Positions 1-8,029 of a stretch of DNA of 64,000 nucleotides are shown here, in pieces. The stretch's first letter is position 1; the number at the start of each line of letters is the position of its first letter. A program made the position numbers and the translations under genes. A model generated the notes under the pieces. The model made no database searches and was not told the origin of the DNA. It saw only the letters and a list, made by a program, of their open reading frames with translations. Source of the DNA: Niveibacterium terrae (GTDB taxonomy: Bacteria; Pseudomonadota; Gammaproteobacteria; Burkholderiales; Rhodocyclaceae); assembly GCF_048213115.1 (NCBI RefSeq), contig NZ_CP172404.1, forward strand, positions 3,038,001 through 3,102,000, given 5' to 3'.

Positions 1-22
1 GATACGTTGCCTGCAAAGCCAT
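1..22 (-). CDS. start of next restriction-system gene, probably hsdS (partial)
   Basis: On the minus strand the hsdM stop codon TGA shares bases with an ATG (TGATG), and that frame continues as M-A-L-Q-A-T-Y to the window edge. A TGATG junction after hsdM is typical of translationally coupled hsdM-hsdS pairs. Only seven codons are visible, so the specificity-subunit identity rests on context alone. Confidence 0.4.
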
Positions 23-2415
23 CACGCAGCCCCTACGATCTTGTGCAGCAAGCCTTCGCTCTGCTGTTCCAATGCGAGGATGTCGGCGCGGATTTCTGCC
101 AGCGTGCGCAGCGGAGCCGGTTTGTAGAAGTAGCGGGCGAACGAGATCTCGTAGCCGATCTTGGTGACGTCCATTGCGATCCATGCATCCGGCGCATGGG
201 GCAGCACCTCGCGCACGAAGAAGGCTTCGATGCCGCCTGCTTCCTTGAGCAGTACCTGCTCGGTGTCGCGCAGGTCGGTATCGGCCTCGTACTCGACCAT
301 GAAGCGATCCTTGCCCACGGTTTCCAGGTAAGCGCCATCGTAGCCGGGTTCGAAATACACGCCCGCCTTGAGCTTGCTGCGCTTGGCGATGACGGGCGGT
401 GCCGTTTCGTCGCGCCAGCTCACAGCCTTGTAAATGGCCTTCTTCTCGGGAGCGCCCAGCTTCTTGCCGTGCGCCTTCATCGTGGCGTCGAAGCGCGTGC
501 GGAACTCGTTGTGGTCGTCGAACACAGCATCAGTAAGCTCCTGCTGCGCCAGCTTGGCCAGTTCCACCAGGGTCCTATCGCGCAGCCACGTCGCGGGGTC
601 GAGCAGCTTCTTGCGACGCTTTTCCGGCACGGCCTTGGTAGTGGCCTTGACGTCTTCGTCATCTGACTCGTCGTCGGCATCATCAATGCCATCACCCCCC
701 TTGAGCCACGCATCGATTTCGGCCTTGATGGCACTGAAGTCCGTGTACAGCTTATCGCTGTACTTCGCGTAAATCTCGCTGCGCAAGGCCTCGTCACCGG
801 AGGCAAAGCGCAGGCTTTCGATGGCGCTGCGTTTCAGTTGGCTCTTGAGGCGCAGCGGACGTTCAACCGTGATCTTCCAGTAGCCGAAGTCAGCGTTGTC
901 GAACCACTTGCATTCGGGCGTTACCTTGGCGGCGTCCTCATCGGCGGGCGACTGGTCAAGGTAATGCTTCAAAATGCGTTCAATGTCGGCGTCCGCCAGC
1001 TCGCAATTTTTCTTGCCAAGGTTGCGCCGCATCGGCTGGAACCACTGCGAGGCGTCGATCAGTTGTACCTTGCCGCGTCGGTGCGCGGCCTTCTTGTTGG
1101 CCAGCACCCAGACGTAGGTGGCGATGCCGGTGTTGTAGAAGATGTTGAGCGGCAGGGCGATGATGGCTTCGAGCCAGTCGTTCTCCAGCACCCAGCGGCG
1201 GATGTTGCTCTCGCCCTGGCCCGCGTCGCCCGTGAACAGAGCCGAACCGTTATGCACCAGCGCAATGCGGCTGCCCAGCGGCGTGTTGTGCTTCATCTTC
1301 TGCAGCTTGTTCACGAGGAACATCAGCTGACCGTCGCTGGAGCGAGTGATGAGCTTGAACTCAGAGTCGCCGCCGTGATTGACGATAAAACGGGGGTCGC
1401 TGAACTCCTTTTTGCCGCCCATCCGATCGAGGTCGGTCTTCCAACTCTTGCCATAAGGGGGGTTCGAGATCATGAAGTCGAACTCGCGAGACTGGAACTG
1501 GTCGGCCGACAGCGTGGACTTGTCCGCGCCGCCGACGATGTTCTCGGCTTCGTCGCCATCCCCCTTGAGCAGCAGGTCGGCTTTGCAGATCGCGTAAGTC
1601 TCGGGATTGATCTCCTGCCCAAACAGATGAATCGATACTTCCTTGTTGTAGCCCGCTGCCAGTTCGTGCAGCTCCTCTTCTGCTACGGTCAACATGCCGC
1701 CCGTGCCACAACTGCCGTCGTACAGCAGGTAGGTCCCGGACTGGATTTGATCGGCCACCGGCAAAAACAGCAACTTGGCCATCAGCTTGACCACATCGCG
1801 CGGGGTGAAGTGTTCGCCAGCCTCTTCGTTGTTTTCCTCGTTGAAGCGCCGGATCAGCTCCTCGAACACCGTACCCATGCCATGGTTGTCGAGCGCAGGC
1901 AGCTTGATCCGGCCATCCGCGTCCTTGACCGGCAGGGGAGAGATGTTGACCTCTGGGTCGAGGAAGTCCTCGATGAGGTAGCCGAGAACGTGCGCATCGA
2001 CCAGCGTCTGAATCTGGTCGCGGAATTTGAACTTGGTCAAGATTTCCTGAACGTTAGGCGAAAAGCCGTCGAGGTAGTCGATGAAGTCGTCGCGCAAACG
2101 CTGGCCAGCACTGCTGGCCTTAAGCTTTTCGAGCGTGAAGTCGGAAGTGTTGTAGAACGCCTGTCCAGCAGCCATCCGCAGCGCACCATCCTGCTCGGCC
2201 ACCTTGTGCGTATCGAGAAACTTCTTGCACTCCAGCACCGCCTGCTTGGTCGACTCCAGCACGGCATCAAGCCGCCGCAGCACCGTGAACGGGAGGATCA
2301 CGTCACGGTACTTGCCTCGCACGTAGACGTCGCGCAGCCGGTCATCAGCGATATTCCAGATGAAATCAGCAACCCACTTCAGGTTGCTTTGGTCTTGTTG
2401 TTTGATGGTTTTCAT
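22..2415 (-). CDS. hsdM: Type I restriction-modification system, DNA methyltransferase subunit HsdM
   Basis: This gene encodes the N6-adenine methyltransferase subunit of a type I restriction-modification system, which acts in a complex with HsdS and HsdR. An HsdM N-terminal helical domain covers roughly residues 5-150. The SAM-binding motif SCGTGGML is followed by the catalytic NPPYG motif near residue 320, the adenine-methylase signature. At about 797 residues it is longer than the common 500-residue HsdM, with an acidic stretch (about 580-600) and an added C-terminal region. I start it at the ATG at 2415, giving MKTIKQQDQ; the frame opens eight codons further up but those residues look non-coding. 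It overlaps the next gene by TGATG. The cognate hsdR is outside the window. Confidence 0.9.
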   Translation of the reverse strand: MKTIKQQDQSNLKWVADFIWNIADDRLRDVYVRGKYRDVILPFTVLRRLDAVLESTKQAVLECKKFLDTHKVAEQDGALRMAAGQAFYNTSDFTLEKLKASSAGQRLRDDFIDYLDGFSPNVQEILTKFKFRDQIQTLVDAHVLGYLIEDFLDPEVNISPLPVKDADGRIKLPALDNHGMGTVFEELIRRFNEENNEEAGEHFTPRDVVKLMAKLLFLPVADQIQSGTYLLYDGSCGTGGMLTVAEEELHELAAGYNKEVSIHLFGQEINPETYAICKADLLLKGDGDEAENIVGGADKSTLSADQFQSREFDFMISNPPYGKSWKTDLDRMGGKKEFSDPRFIVNHGGDSEFKLITRSSDGQLMFLVNKLQKMKHNTPLGSRIALVHNGSALFTGDAGQGESNIRRWVLENDWLEAIIALPLNIFYNTGIATYVWVLANKKAAHRRGKVQLIDASQWFQPMRRNLGKKNCELADADIERILKHYLDQSPADEDAAKVTPECKWFDNADFGYWKITVERPLRLKSQLKRSAIESLRFASGDEALRSEIYAKYSDKLYTDFSAIKAEIDAWLKGGDGIDDADDESDDEDVKATTKAVPEKRRKKLLDPATWLRDRTLVELAKLAQQELTDAVFDDHNEFRTRFDATMKAHGKKLGAPEKKAIYKAVSWRDETAPPVIAKRSKLKAGVYFEPGYDGAYLETVGKDRFMVEYEADTDLRDTEQVLLKEAGGIEAFFVREVLPHAPDAWIAMDVTKIGYEISFARYFYKPAPLRTLAEIRADILALEQQSEGLLHKIVGAA

Positions 2416-2560
2416 CGAAGCTTGTACCGAGGGAGGCACACAACATGGGCTTTTAGCGATGTCGCGTGGGGAAAACAGAGGGACGGCGTCGCGGACAGCG
2501 GCGTGCTTTCTATTTTAAGGCGCCAAGTACCAGTCGTGGGGCTAGATTGTGGAAAGCCGA

Positions 2561-2634
2561 TGCATTCCACCATTCAAGCCCATCGCCCCCCCGCCTCAAC
2601 GCGTGTTTCCAGCAGCAGCTCAGGGCTCGCGAGG
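2561..2634. repeat. dispersed intergenic repeat, copy A
   Basis: This copy begins TGCATTCCACCATTCAAGCC and ends CAGGGCTCGCGAGGC. The same head and tail, with a variable middle, recur near 2879, 4741, 6549 (head only), 7903 and 9171. The copy abuts the 3' end of the small HU-like gene. Confidence 0.6.
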
Positions 2635-2799
2635 CTAGCGAGCCAGCTTGATGTGAGCGAAGCGCGGGGACTTGATCTGGAGCTTTTGCTCGAGCGCCTG
2701 CACACTCTGGCCAGTCTCCACTGCGGTGGAGCTGGCCACGGCCCGGATCAGAGCGCTCTGGCTCAGGGGTTTGCGCTTTTTGGGGCTTGTCTGGAGCAT
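2635..2799 (-). CDS. small HU-like protein, probably truncated
   Basis: This 54-residue product has a lysine-rich start (SPKKRKPLSQ) followed by LSQSALIRAVASSTAVETGQ, which resembles the first two helices of HU/IHF-type DNA-binding proteins (compare the family pattern of S/T-x-x-x-LI-x-x-x-A). The beta-arm half of a normal 90-residue HU protein is missing, and the reading frame stops exactly at the border of repeat copy A, as if the gene lost its 3' end there. An upstream in-frame ATG at 2829 exists, but it lies next to a possible -10 box and a palindrome, so I prefer 2799. The HU assignment is tentative. Confidence 0.4.
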   Translation of the reverse strand: MLQTSPKKRKPLSQSALIRAVASSTAVETGQSVQALEQKLQIKSPRFAHIKLAR

Positions 2800-2812
2800 G
2801 GTGCGGATCCGT

Positions 2813-2827
2813 GTGCGTGTGACGCAC
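2813..2827. promoter_or_regulatory. palindrome upstream of HU-like gene, possible operator
   Basis: GTGCGT-GTG-ACGCAC is a perfect inverted repeat (6-bp arms, 3-bp spacer) just upstream of the chosen start of the small HU-like gene and next to a TAAAAT-like -10 on the minus strand. A role as operator is inference. Confidence 0.3.
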
Positions 2828-2878
2828 ATTTTACTATCCGACTGTGGTTTGTCGCCAAAGGTTCAGGCCTTGCCTTTA

Positions 2879-2947
2879 GTCATCCAGCCCATAGCCTCCC
2901 GCCCCTACGCGTGTTCCGCGCAGCAGATCAGGGGCTCGCGAGGCGCC
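2879..2947. repeat. dispersed intergenic repeat, copy B
   Basis: This copy carries the full tail GCAGATCAGGGG-CTCGCGAGGCGCC and a diverged head (CATCCAGCCCA). The preceding AAGGTTCAGGCCTTGCC resembles the sequence just before copy F, so the unit may extend about 25 bp further upstream than the other copies show. Confidence 0.55.
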
Positions 2948-3098
2948 GGCCCCCTCTGCGCTCGCAGGACAGATTGCCCGCATCGAGGACAAGCTCGCGC
3001 TGCTGCCCCGCTCGATTCGCCGTCCTCAAGCGGAGGTGAAGGATGATTTCTGAACAAACATGACGCCGCCACGGGCCTGAGCTGCGGCAGGCAGAGCC

Positions 3099-3413
3099 TC
3101 ACCGCAAGGCCGAAAGTGGTTCACCGAATTCCTGCGGGACGAAACCCAAAATGCCCGGATCGTCGGCATGCACACCTTCCGCACAACCCTTCTTCACCGC
3201 GCCATAGTACTCGGTGTCGTCAATGCGGAAGCCATCACCGGCCACACCACTAACGTCACCCGCATCGAGAACATACAGGACGGACAGGTCGGCCAAGATG
3301 CCTCACCAGTCGTAAAGAAATGCGGGAGTGAATTGCCGGCAGACAATAATCTGGAGATTCTCTCGCGCATCACCTTCGCTGAGATGGTGTTCATCCGGCC
3401 GATGGCAGGATGA
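3099..3413 (+). pseudogene. tyrosine recombinase (phage-type integrase) remnant
   Basis: The frame reads RKWFTEFLRDET followed by GMHTFRTTLLHRAI and EAITGHTT. This matches the C-terminal catalytic part of tyrosine recombinases, where a K-W-F helix precedes the H-x-x-R box and the conserved G-H. No start codon fits a complete gene, the N-terminal domain is absent, and the catalytic tyrosine expected about 10-20 residues after the GH motif is not visible before the frame wanders into unrelated sequence. I read it as a decayed integrase, consistent with a mobile-element origin of this island. Confidence 0.55.
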
Positions 3414-3451
3414 GCTGCGGGGGGCTGGAGTTGCTCCGTGGATGAGTGCCT

Positions 3452-3468
3452 TTCAGAATCATTCTGAA
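3452..3468. promoter_or_regulatory. perfect palindrome in AT-rich region
   Basis: TTCAGAAT-C-ATTCTGAA has perfect 8-bp arms and lies in the AT-rich stretch between the integrase remnant and the membrane protein gene at 3737, with further ATTCAG-like half-sites downstream. It could be an operator or a recombination site. The rest of the 320-bp gap shows no gene. Confidence 0.35.
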
Positions 3469-3736
3469 TACATACATTCAGCTAGAATAAAATGCTTTGG
3501 CTTGCGCCCGAAAACGGATATTCAGAGCCCCCACCATGAATTCTGCCTGGCGATTTTGTCGATTTTGTTAATGGTGTGCTTTTGTGCTGCAGATTTTCAC
3601 CCATCCAGCCTGAAGCCGCTATTTTCTGCAGGCAGCATACGTTTCATTTTACAAGCTTGCGCGTTACGCATAACACCTTTTCTCTATAGTAAGCCAAGCA
3701 TCGCAAATCCTGCCATACAACGATTGGAGGACCGTC

Positions 3737-4474
3737 GTGTCAAATGAAACAGACACACCCAAGAGTCGCATCGAACGCAATATCGCGATAGGCAAAGATC
3801 TGATTTCCTTGCTTAGAGATAGTTCGCTATTTGGCCTCGCACTACTCCTTCTGTTCTTTCCTAAAACACTGAACACTGTGCTTACGAGCGCCGGCTTTGA
3901 TGAGGGCAGTATTGTTGGTTTCAAATGGAAGGCACGTTTAGTCGAAACTGATGATGCACTCAAATCGGCAAAGACGACCATAGAGACTCTACAAGCACAA
4001 CTGATACAGGCAAATGACGCGCTCGCGAATGTTGCAGCCGCAGTACCCTCTGGTGACCTCAAGCAGAAGACTCAGCTGGTTGAAAAGGCGGGGCGCAATG
4101 TCTTAGCTGCCGCCGAAGGCGCAACAGATGCCGCCCGGTCAACTATCGCAGCAAACGCCAATTTGGTAGAGCGGGCTCAGATGACGATTCCTTCTCCAGG
4201 CGGCTGGGCAGTCATATTTGGCAGTGACAAAAGCCGCCAAGCTGCACAAGATGAAATCGCAAGAGCCGCCAAGATTGGAATCCGCGATGCTCGCATCTAT
4301 CTCCGGAATGGTTACTTTGCGAGCATTGCAGTAGTCCCTACACGAGAAGAAGCCGCCGAGTACTTACTGATTGCCAAGACGTTTCGAAGCGACGCCTATA
4401 CGACTCGCTTTACCACCTGGTGCATTTCCCCTACACAGAGGGACGGGTATATCGAGTGCGCGCCAACTAAATAG
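3737..4474 (+). CDS. hypothetical membrane-anchored protein with coiled coil and SPOR-like C-terminus
   Basis: I do not recognise this 245-residue protein as a named family. It starts at GTG with a strong TTGGAGGA ribosome site. One hydrophobic segment (about residues 29-50, LFGLALLLLFF) is followed by a probable coiled coil (about 70-105). The C-terminal 75 residues (GWAVIFGSDKSRQAAQDEI to CISPTQRDGY) have the repeated small beta-alpha pattern and opening GW-x-V-x-x-GS seen in SPOR-like domains. Base composition is clearly more AT-rich than the neighbours, which suggests recent acquisition. It stands alone between the integrase remnant and hipBA. A surface-sensing or defence role is possible but unsupported. 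Confidence 0.65.
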   Translation: MSNETDTPKSRIERNIAIGKDLISLLRDSSLFGLALLLLFFPKTLNTVLTSAGFDEGSIVGFKWKARLVETDDALKSAKTTIETLQAQLIQANDALANVAAAVPSGDLKQKTQLVEKAGRNVLAAAEGATDAARSTIAANANLVERAQMTIPSPGGWAVIFGSDKSRQAAQDEIARAAKIGIRDARIYLRNGYFASIAVVPTREEAAEYLLIAKTFRSDAYTTRFTTWCISPTQRDGYIECAPTK

Positions 4475-4740
4475 CTATTTCTAGCATTGCCTTCCTGAGG
4501 ACTGCTGGTGGCAGCTACTGAAATCAGCAGCCGTTCAACATGGCTCAGCGCAGAACGACTTGAAACCGACGCATGACAGACCTTGGCAGGCCCACATACG
4601 AATACCTGGAATGGCCAATGACTTTCCTGCAAACGAAAGCCTGCCTGGCAGCAAATCAGCACTCCCCCTCCCGACTCACCCCAGCTCCATCCGCCCCCCA
4701 AGAACCGCGAGAGTCAGGCCTTGAAGAACCGCGAGGTCTT

Positions 4741-4808
4741 GCATTCCACCATTCAAACCCCCTGCCTTCGCGTGAGTCCGCGCGGCAGATCAGGGCTCGC
4801 GAGGCGCC
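4741..4808. repeat. dispersed intergenic repeat, copy C
   Basis: This is a near full-length copy, with head GCATTCCACCATTCAAACCC and tail GATCAGGGCTCGCGAGGCGCC (in two parts). It sits 26 bp beyond the hipA stop codon. The rest of the 360-bp gap (4475-4833) shows no convincing gene. Confidence 0.6.
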
Positions 4809-4833
4809 TGAACAGCTGTTGTGTCGGCGGCGA

Positions 4834-6168
4834 TCAGAGACGCTGCGCGGCATCCCGCATTCCGTGTGCGACACGCTCGAACACCCAGCCGGGGAAGTCC
4901 TCCGGCAATTGGGTCGCCACAGCATCGATCACGCTGTGCACGTTCGCGATGACGTCATCAATCACCGCGTCGAATCGCCCGGCCGCAAGGCCGCATCGTT
5001 GGGCTGTGGCGTTGAAGTGGCGGCGTTGGATCTCGCGCAGTCGGTAGTGCCGGTTCCTCCCCTCCTGCGCCATTGCCATCCTGACCTTCTCGATGGGCAG
5101 CAGCTTGGAACCGTGGCCGATGACGGGCCAAGCGGAGAGCACGTCATAGAGCGGCGTGAGCTGAAAACGACCCCCAGGCATCAGCCGGATGCTGAAGTTC
5201 TTTGCGTGCCCATCGGTTGCAGCCAACAGCCACATGATCAGCTGAGCCTTCAGGAAGCACTCGACGTCCTGCTCCGGGGTTACGGAGGCGCGTAGCAGGG
5301 TGGCGATATTGACGATGCCCGGGCCACCGTCGTTTTCATACTTCATCAGAGGTGGAAGGCCGCGTGCCTGACACATGTCCTCTTGCGGCAAGCGCAACCA
5401 GAAACCGCGGGCTTCCGACCAAACCCGGTCAAACCGCTCTACCACCAAGGCTCGCTGATCCTCGAACTGCGCGATCTCACTCTTGGCGACGGCAAGCCCG
5501 AACCCAGCCAGTATCTGCCCGCACAGCCATTCATTCTCGACCGAGTCGCTCATGTCGACTTGCAGGTTTCCAACCAAACCTAGCGGGAGCTTGAAGATGT
5601 GAGTCGTTGGAGTGACTCCAGCGGGGCGATGCCAGCGCCCTTTGTAGTGCGTCAGGGCGGTTTTCTCTTGCGCGCCGGCGATGGATATCCGGAAGTCGCC
5701 CGGATCGTCCTGCAACCCCGGCATGCTGTGGCCACCGACGGCCTGACGCAGACAGCGGGCGATACCCGCCTCGTCGAGCGGTTCAAGTTGCGAGGGAAGT
5801 GGGTGAGGCCCGGCGGGCGTGTCGCCGATCGGCAGCAACTGAACGGCGCCGACGCAGTCGCGGCCGATTGCGGTCAGCAGGTCAAAGGCCTCCTGCGAGG
5901 CCGTACCGAAACGCTGCTGCAGTCGCCGCCGGATCTTGTCGCTATCGGGTAGCAGGTTCTCGAAGTAGTTCGAAACCACCTCGCCGCGCAGTGGCAAACC
6001 ATCGAAGTTGATCGGGAGCGACAGTGACAGCGGTCGGTGTGCTTCGGAGGCGAGCCACTCCGGTGCATAGCTCAGTTCGCTGCCCCCTCCGGACGCGATC
6101 GCCCACTCGCCGACCAGGGCACCGTTCATCCAGAGATTGAGCGCGCGCCGATGAGACTTGCGGCCCAC
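4834..6168 (-). CDS. hipA: HipA-family serine/threonine kinase toxin
   Basis: HipA kinases phosphorylate glutamyl-tRNA synthetase or other targets and cause growth arrest or persistence; the cognate HipB neutralises them. This 444-residue protein has the N-terminal couple_hipA fold, the ISIAGAQEKTAL segment (161-172) that contains the regulatory autophosphorylation loop region, VERFDR (243-248), the catalytic loop AATDGHAKNFS (316-326) and the metal-binding LTPLYDVLSA (337-346). All key kinase residues are present, so the toxin should be active. The start is GTG, three bases after the hipB stop, so the two genes form one operon in the usual antitoxin-first order. Length is normal for the family. 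Confidence 0.92.
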   Translation of the reverse strand: MGRKSHRRALNLWMNGALVGEWAIASGGGSELSYAPEWLASEAHRPLSLSLPINFDGLPLRGEVVSNYFENLLPDSDKIRRRLQQRFGTASQEAFDLLTAIGRDCVGAVQLLPIGDTPAGPHPLPSQLEPLDEAGIARCLRQAVGGHSMPGLQDDPGDFRISIAGAQEKTALTHYKGRWHRPAGVTPTTHIFKLPLGLVGNLQVDMSDSVENEWLCGQILAGFGLAVAKSEIAQFEDQRALVVERFDRVWSEARGFWLRLPQEDMCQARGLPPLMKYENDGGPGIVNIATLLRASVTPEQDVECFLKAQLIMWLLAATDGHAKNFSIRLMPGGRFQLTPLYDVLSAWPVIGHGSKLLPIEKVRMAMAQEGRNRHYRLREIQRRHFNATAQRCGLAAGRFDAVIDDVIANVHSVIDAVATQLPEDFPGWVFERVAHGMRDAAQRL

Positions 6169-6171
6169 GGC

Positions 6172-6426
6172 TTACCACTCGCTTTTCAGCGATGCGTTGG
6201 CGATTTGTTGCCCGGCGTCGCGGATCACAAGCTCCAGCCCGAGGGTATGCGCGATCGATAGAAGCCGATCCAGAGTCAGTTTGGCCGGATCGTGCTCGAG
6301 CTCCGAGTATCGGTTCTGACTCAGCTTCAGCGGCCGCGCGACCGCCTCCTGATTCAGTCCGCGGGCTTGCCGGCGCGCCGTGAGAATCGACGTGAGCTGC
6401 TGGGGTGACACGAGACGCTGTTCCAT
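6172..6426 (-). CDS. hipB: HipB-type Xre-family antitoxin and repressor
   Basis: This 84-residue protein is a helix-turn-helix Xre-type DNA-binding antitoxin that should bind HipA and repress the operon. The HTH spans LTSILTARRQARGLNQEAVA to LTLDRLLSIAHTLGLEL (two segments, about residues 10-70), with the typical Q-x-x-V-A and S-x-x-x-SELE helices. I use the ATG at 6426 (MEQRLVSPQQL); the longer frame upstream runs through the operator region. It lies three bases before hipA. Two matching inverted repeats sit just upstream, as expected for cooperative autoregulation. Confidence 0.88.
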   Translation of the reverse strand: MEQRLVSPQQLTSILTARRQARGLNQEAVARPLKLSQNRYSELEHDPAKLTLDRLLSIAHTLGLELVIRDAGQQIANASLKSEW

Positions 6427-6445
6427 TGGTCGGCATCGAGAATGG

Positions 6446-6490
6446 CGATATATCAAGAATATCGGCATGAGCGATAAACGTCAAATATCG
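6446..6490. promoter_or_regulatory. tandem HipB operators
   Basis: Two inverted repeats of identical design, CGATA-N9-TATCG, lie at 6446-6464 and 6472-6490, with centres 26 bp apart and 20-65 bp upstream of the hipB start. Paired palindromes with TATC-type half-sites are the known operator layout of hipBA operons. A lone CGATA half-site follows at 6498. Confidence 0.7.
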
Positions 6491-6548
6491 GAATGGTCGA
6501 TAGAGCGGAATAGAAGTGCCGACAGGAGTCGCGAACCGCAAGTGTCTT

Positions 6549-6580
6549 GCATTCCACCATTCAAGCCCAATGCCCCCTGC
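6549..6580. repeat. dispersed intergenic repeat, copy D (head only)
   Basis: The head GCATTCCACCATTCAAGCCC is identical to copy A, but the GATCAGGGCTCGCGAGG tail is missing. The copy lies between the divergent hipBA and tacAT modules. Confidence 0.5.
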
Positions 6581-6708
6581 GGTGCCGGCTGAACGGCCAG
6601 GAGCCGCGCTGCCCTGACGTGCACGAATCGGGTGCAGAACCACTCCGCCGTACGTACAATGTAGAGACAATCGAAGATGAGCCTCATCGCATGGGGCAAG
6701 AGGCGACC

Positions 6709-6999
6709 ATGGCATCCACCACTGCAAACCGTGAAACCACGATCAACCTGCGCGCGCCTGGCGCCCAGCGAGCACTGATCGACCAGGCCGCCCACCTGGC
6801 GGGCAAGAGCCGCACCGACTTCATGCTGGAAGCCGCCTGCGAGAAGGCACAACGGCTACTGCTGGACCGCACGGTGTTCGCGCTCGACGCGGCGGGTTTC
6901 CAGCGTTTCACCGAGCTCCTGGACGCTCCGCTCGACGAGCGCGCAGCGCTGACCCGCCTGCTGAGCCGTCGTGCCGCATGGGAGCCGGCGGATAAATGA
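6709..6999 (+). CDS. tacA: TacA-type antitoxin (DUF1778 family)
   Basis: The 96-residue product carries the DUF1778 signature: RETTINLRAPGAQRALIDQA (a ribbon-helix-helix DNA-binding segment) followed by the helix SRTDFMLEAACEKA and a C-terminal toxin-binding tail. DUF1778 antitoxins pair with GNAT toxins such as TacT. I start at ATG 6709, preceded by AAGAGG at good spacing; an in-frame ATG at 6691 is possible. A TACAAT -10-like box lies at 6655-6660 beside the palindrome GTACGTAC, a candidate operator. The stop overlaps the toxin start (ATGA). Confidence 0.85.
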   Translation: MASTTANRETTINLRAPGAQRALIDQAAHLAGKSRTDFMLEAACEKAQRLLLDRTVFALDAAGFQRFTELLDAPLDERAALTRLLSRRAAWEPADK

Positions 7000-7496
7000 G
7001 CCTGACCGCTCCCCAGCCTCTTCACGACGCTCACCGCCTCGAGACTTTCCGCTGCACCGAACCCGAGCTGGAAAGCTGGCTCAGACAGCGTGCGCGCAGG
7101 AATCAGCAGGAGGGCGCGTCGCGTTGCTTTATCTCGTGCGAGGGCGATACCGTGGCGGGTTATTACGCCCTGGCGGCAGGGTCCGTGCTGCACGCGCAAG
7201 CAAGCGGCAACATCCGGCGCAACATGCCCGACCCGATTCCCGTGGTGGTGCTTGGCCGTCTCGCCGTCCATACCGACTACCAGGGCCGCGGGCTGGGCGC
7301 CGACCTGCTCAAGGATGCGGTGCTGCGCTCGCTGCGTCTCTCGCGCGAAATGGGCATTCGCGCCTTGCTGTGTCATGCACTCAGCGAACAAGCCAGGCAG
7401 TTCTATCTGCACCACGGCTTCATCGAGTCGCCCGACGAGGCGATGACGCTGATGCTGAACCTGGCCAAGCTGGCCAGCTCCGGCATCGCCGACTGA
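6996..7496 (+). CDS. tacT: TacT-type GNAT acetyltransferase toxin
   Basis: TacT-type toxins acetylate the amino group of charged tRNAs and block translation. This 166-residue protein has the GNAT fold: the beta-strand VVVLGRLAV, the acetyl-CoA loop YQGRGLGADLL (residues 95-105, the Q/R-x-x-G-x-G/A motif) and the QFYLHHGF helix with the conserved tyrosine at about 137. It overlaps the DUF1778 antitoxin by four bases (ATGA), the usual coupled arrangement. The gene is complete and its key residues are intact. Confidence 0.88.
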   Translation: MSLTAPQPLHDAHRLETFRCTEPELESWLRQRARRNQQEGASRCFISCEGDTVAGYYALAAGSVLHAQASGNIRRNMPDPIPVVVLGRLAVHTDYQGRGLGADLLKDAVLRSLRLSREMGIRALLCHALSEQARQFYLHHGFIESPDEAMTLMLNLAKLASSGIAD

Positions 7497-7562
7497 CGGA
7501 ACACCGGGATCAGGCCTCGATTTGAACCCCGAGGGTCACCCATTAGCCTTCCCCCACCGGGG

Positions 7563-7857
7563 TCAGATGCCGTCTTGAACGTCAAGCACCGGATGGCCAA
7601 AATCGGCCCTGAATGGCTCTCCTGAGCGCACGATGCCGTAGATCCGATGCGCCAGCTTTCTCATCGCAGCGTCGCTCACCACTTTGGGCGCATGGCTGGA
7701 AGCGAGCAGCCGTTCGCCAAAGGCCTTCAGGATCGGGTTGTGCCGGAGCGCCGCCATGCCCGGCATGCAGATAGAGCACATGTCGAATCGAGGCATTCCC
7801 CGCGCGGCTGATCATCGTGCGCCCCCAGGAACCAGCGTTCCGGAGATTTATCAGCAA
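7563..7857 (-). pseudogene. IS110-family transposase fragment, frameshifted
   Basis: Two minus-strand frames together match the C-terminal transposase_20 region of IS110 elements. One frame reads GRTMISRAGNASIRHVLYLH; the other, after a frameshift near 7780-7800, continues MAALRHNPILKAFGERL and AAMRKLAHRIYGIVRSG. The N-terminal RuvC-like DEDD part is absent, so this is a dead remnant. The remaining sequence between 7497 and 8029 shows no gene. Confidence 0.75.
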
Positions 7858-7902
7858 TTATCTGAAAAGTGATAATTGACGCCGGGTCCGAGCGTCGGCG
7901 TC

Positions 7903-7979
7903 GGCCTTCGACCATTTAAGCCCAGAATCACTCCGCCTTCGCGCGTCTTCCGCCTGACAGCTCAAGGACTCGCGAAGCG
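7903..7979. repeat. dispersed intergenic repeat, copy E
   Basis: This is a diverged copy: head GCCTTCGACCATTTAAGCCC, middle CGCCTTCGCGCG and tail CTCAAGGACTCGCGAAGCG. It lies between the IS110 remnant and the left end of the first IS1595 element. Confidence 0.5.
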
Positions 7980-8029
7980 TTTGCCCCGGGTTTGGCCATG
8001 CGCTGAGCTCCGGACGAGTTTTCCGGAAC

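Noticed and set aside
838..3039. Long plus-strand frame of 733 codons opposite hsdM
   Set aside because: It is antisense to a clear methyltransferase gene with NPPY and SAM motifs, and the translation has no recognisable domain. High GC content opens such shadow frames.
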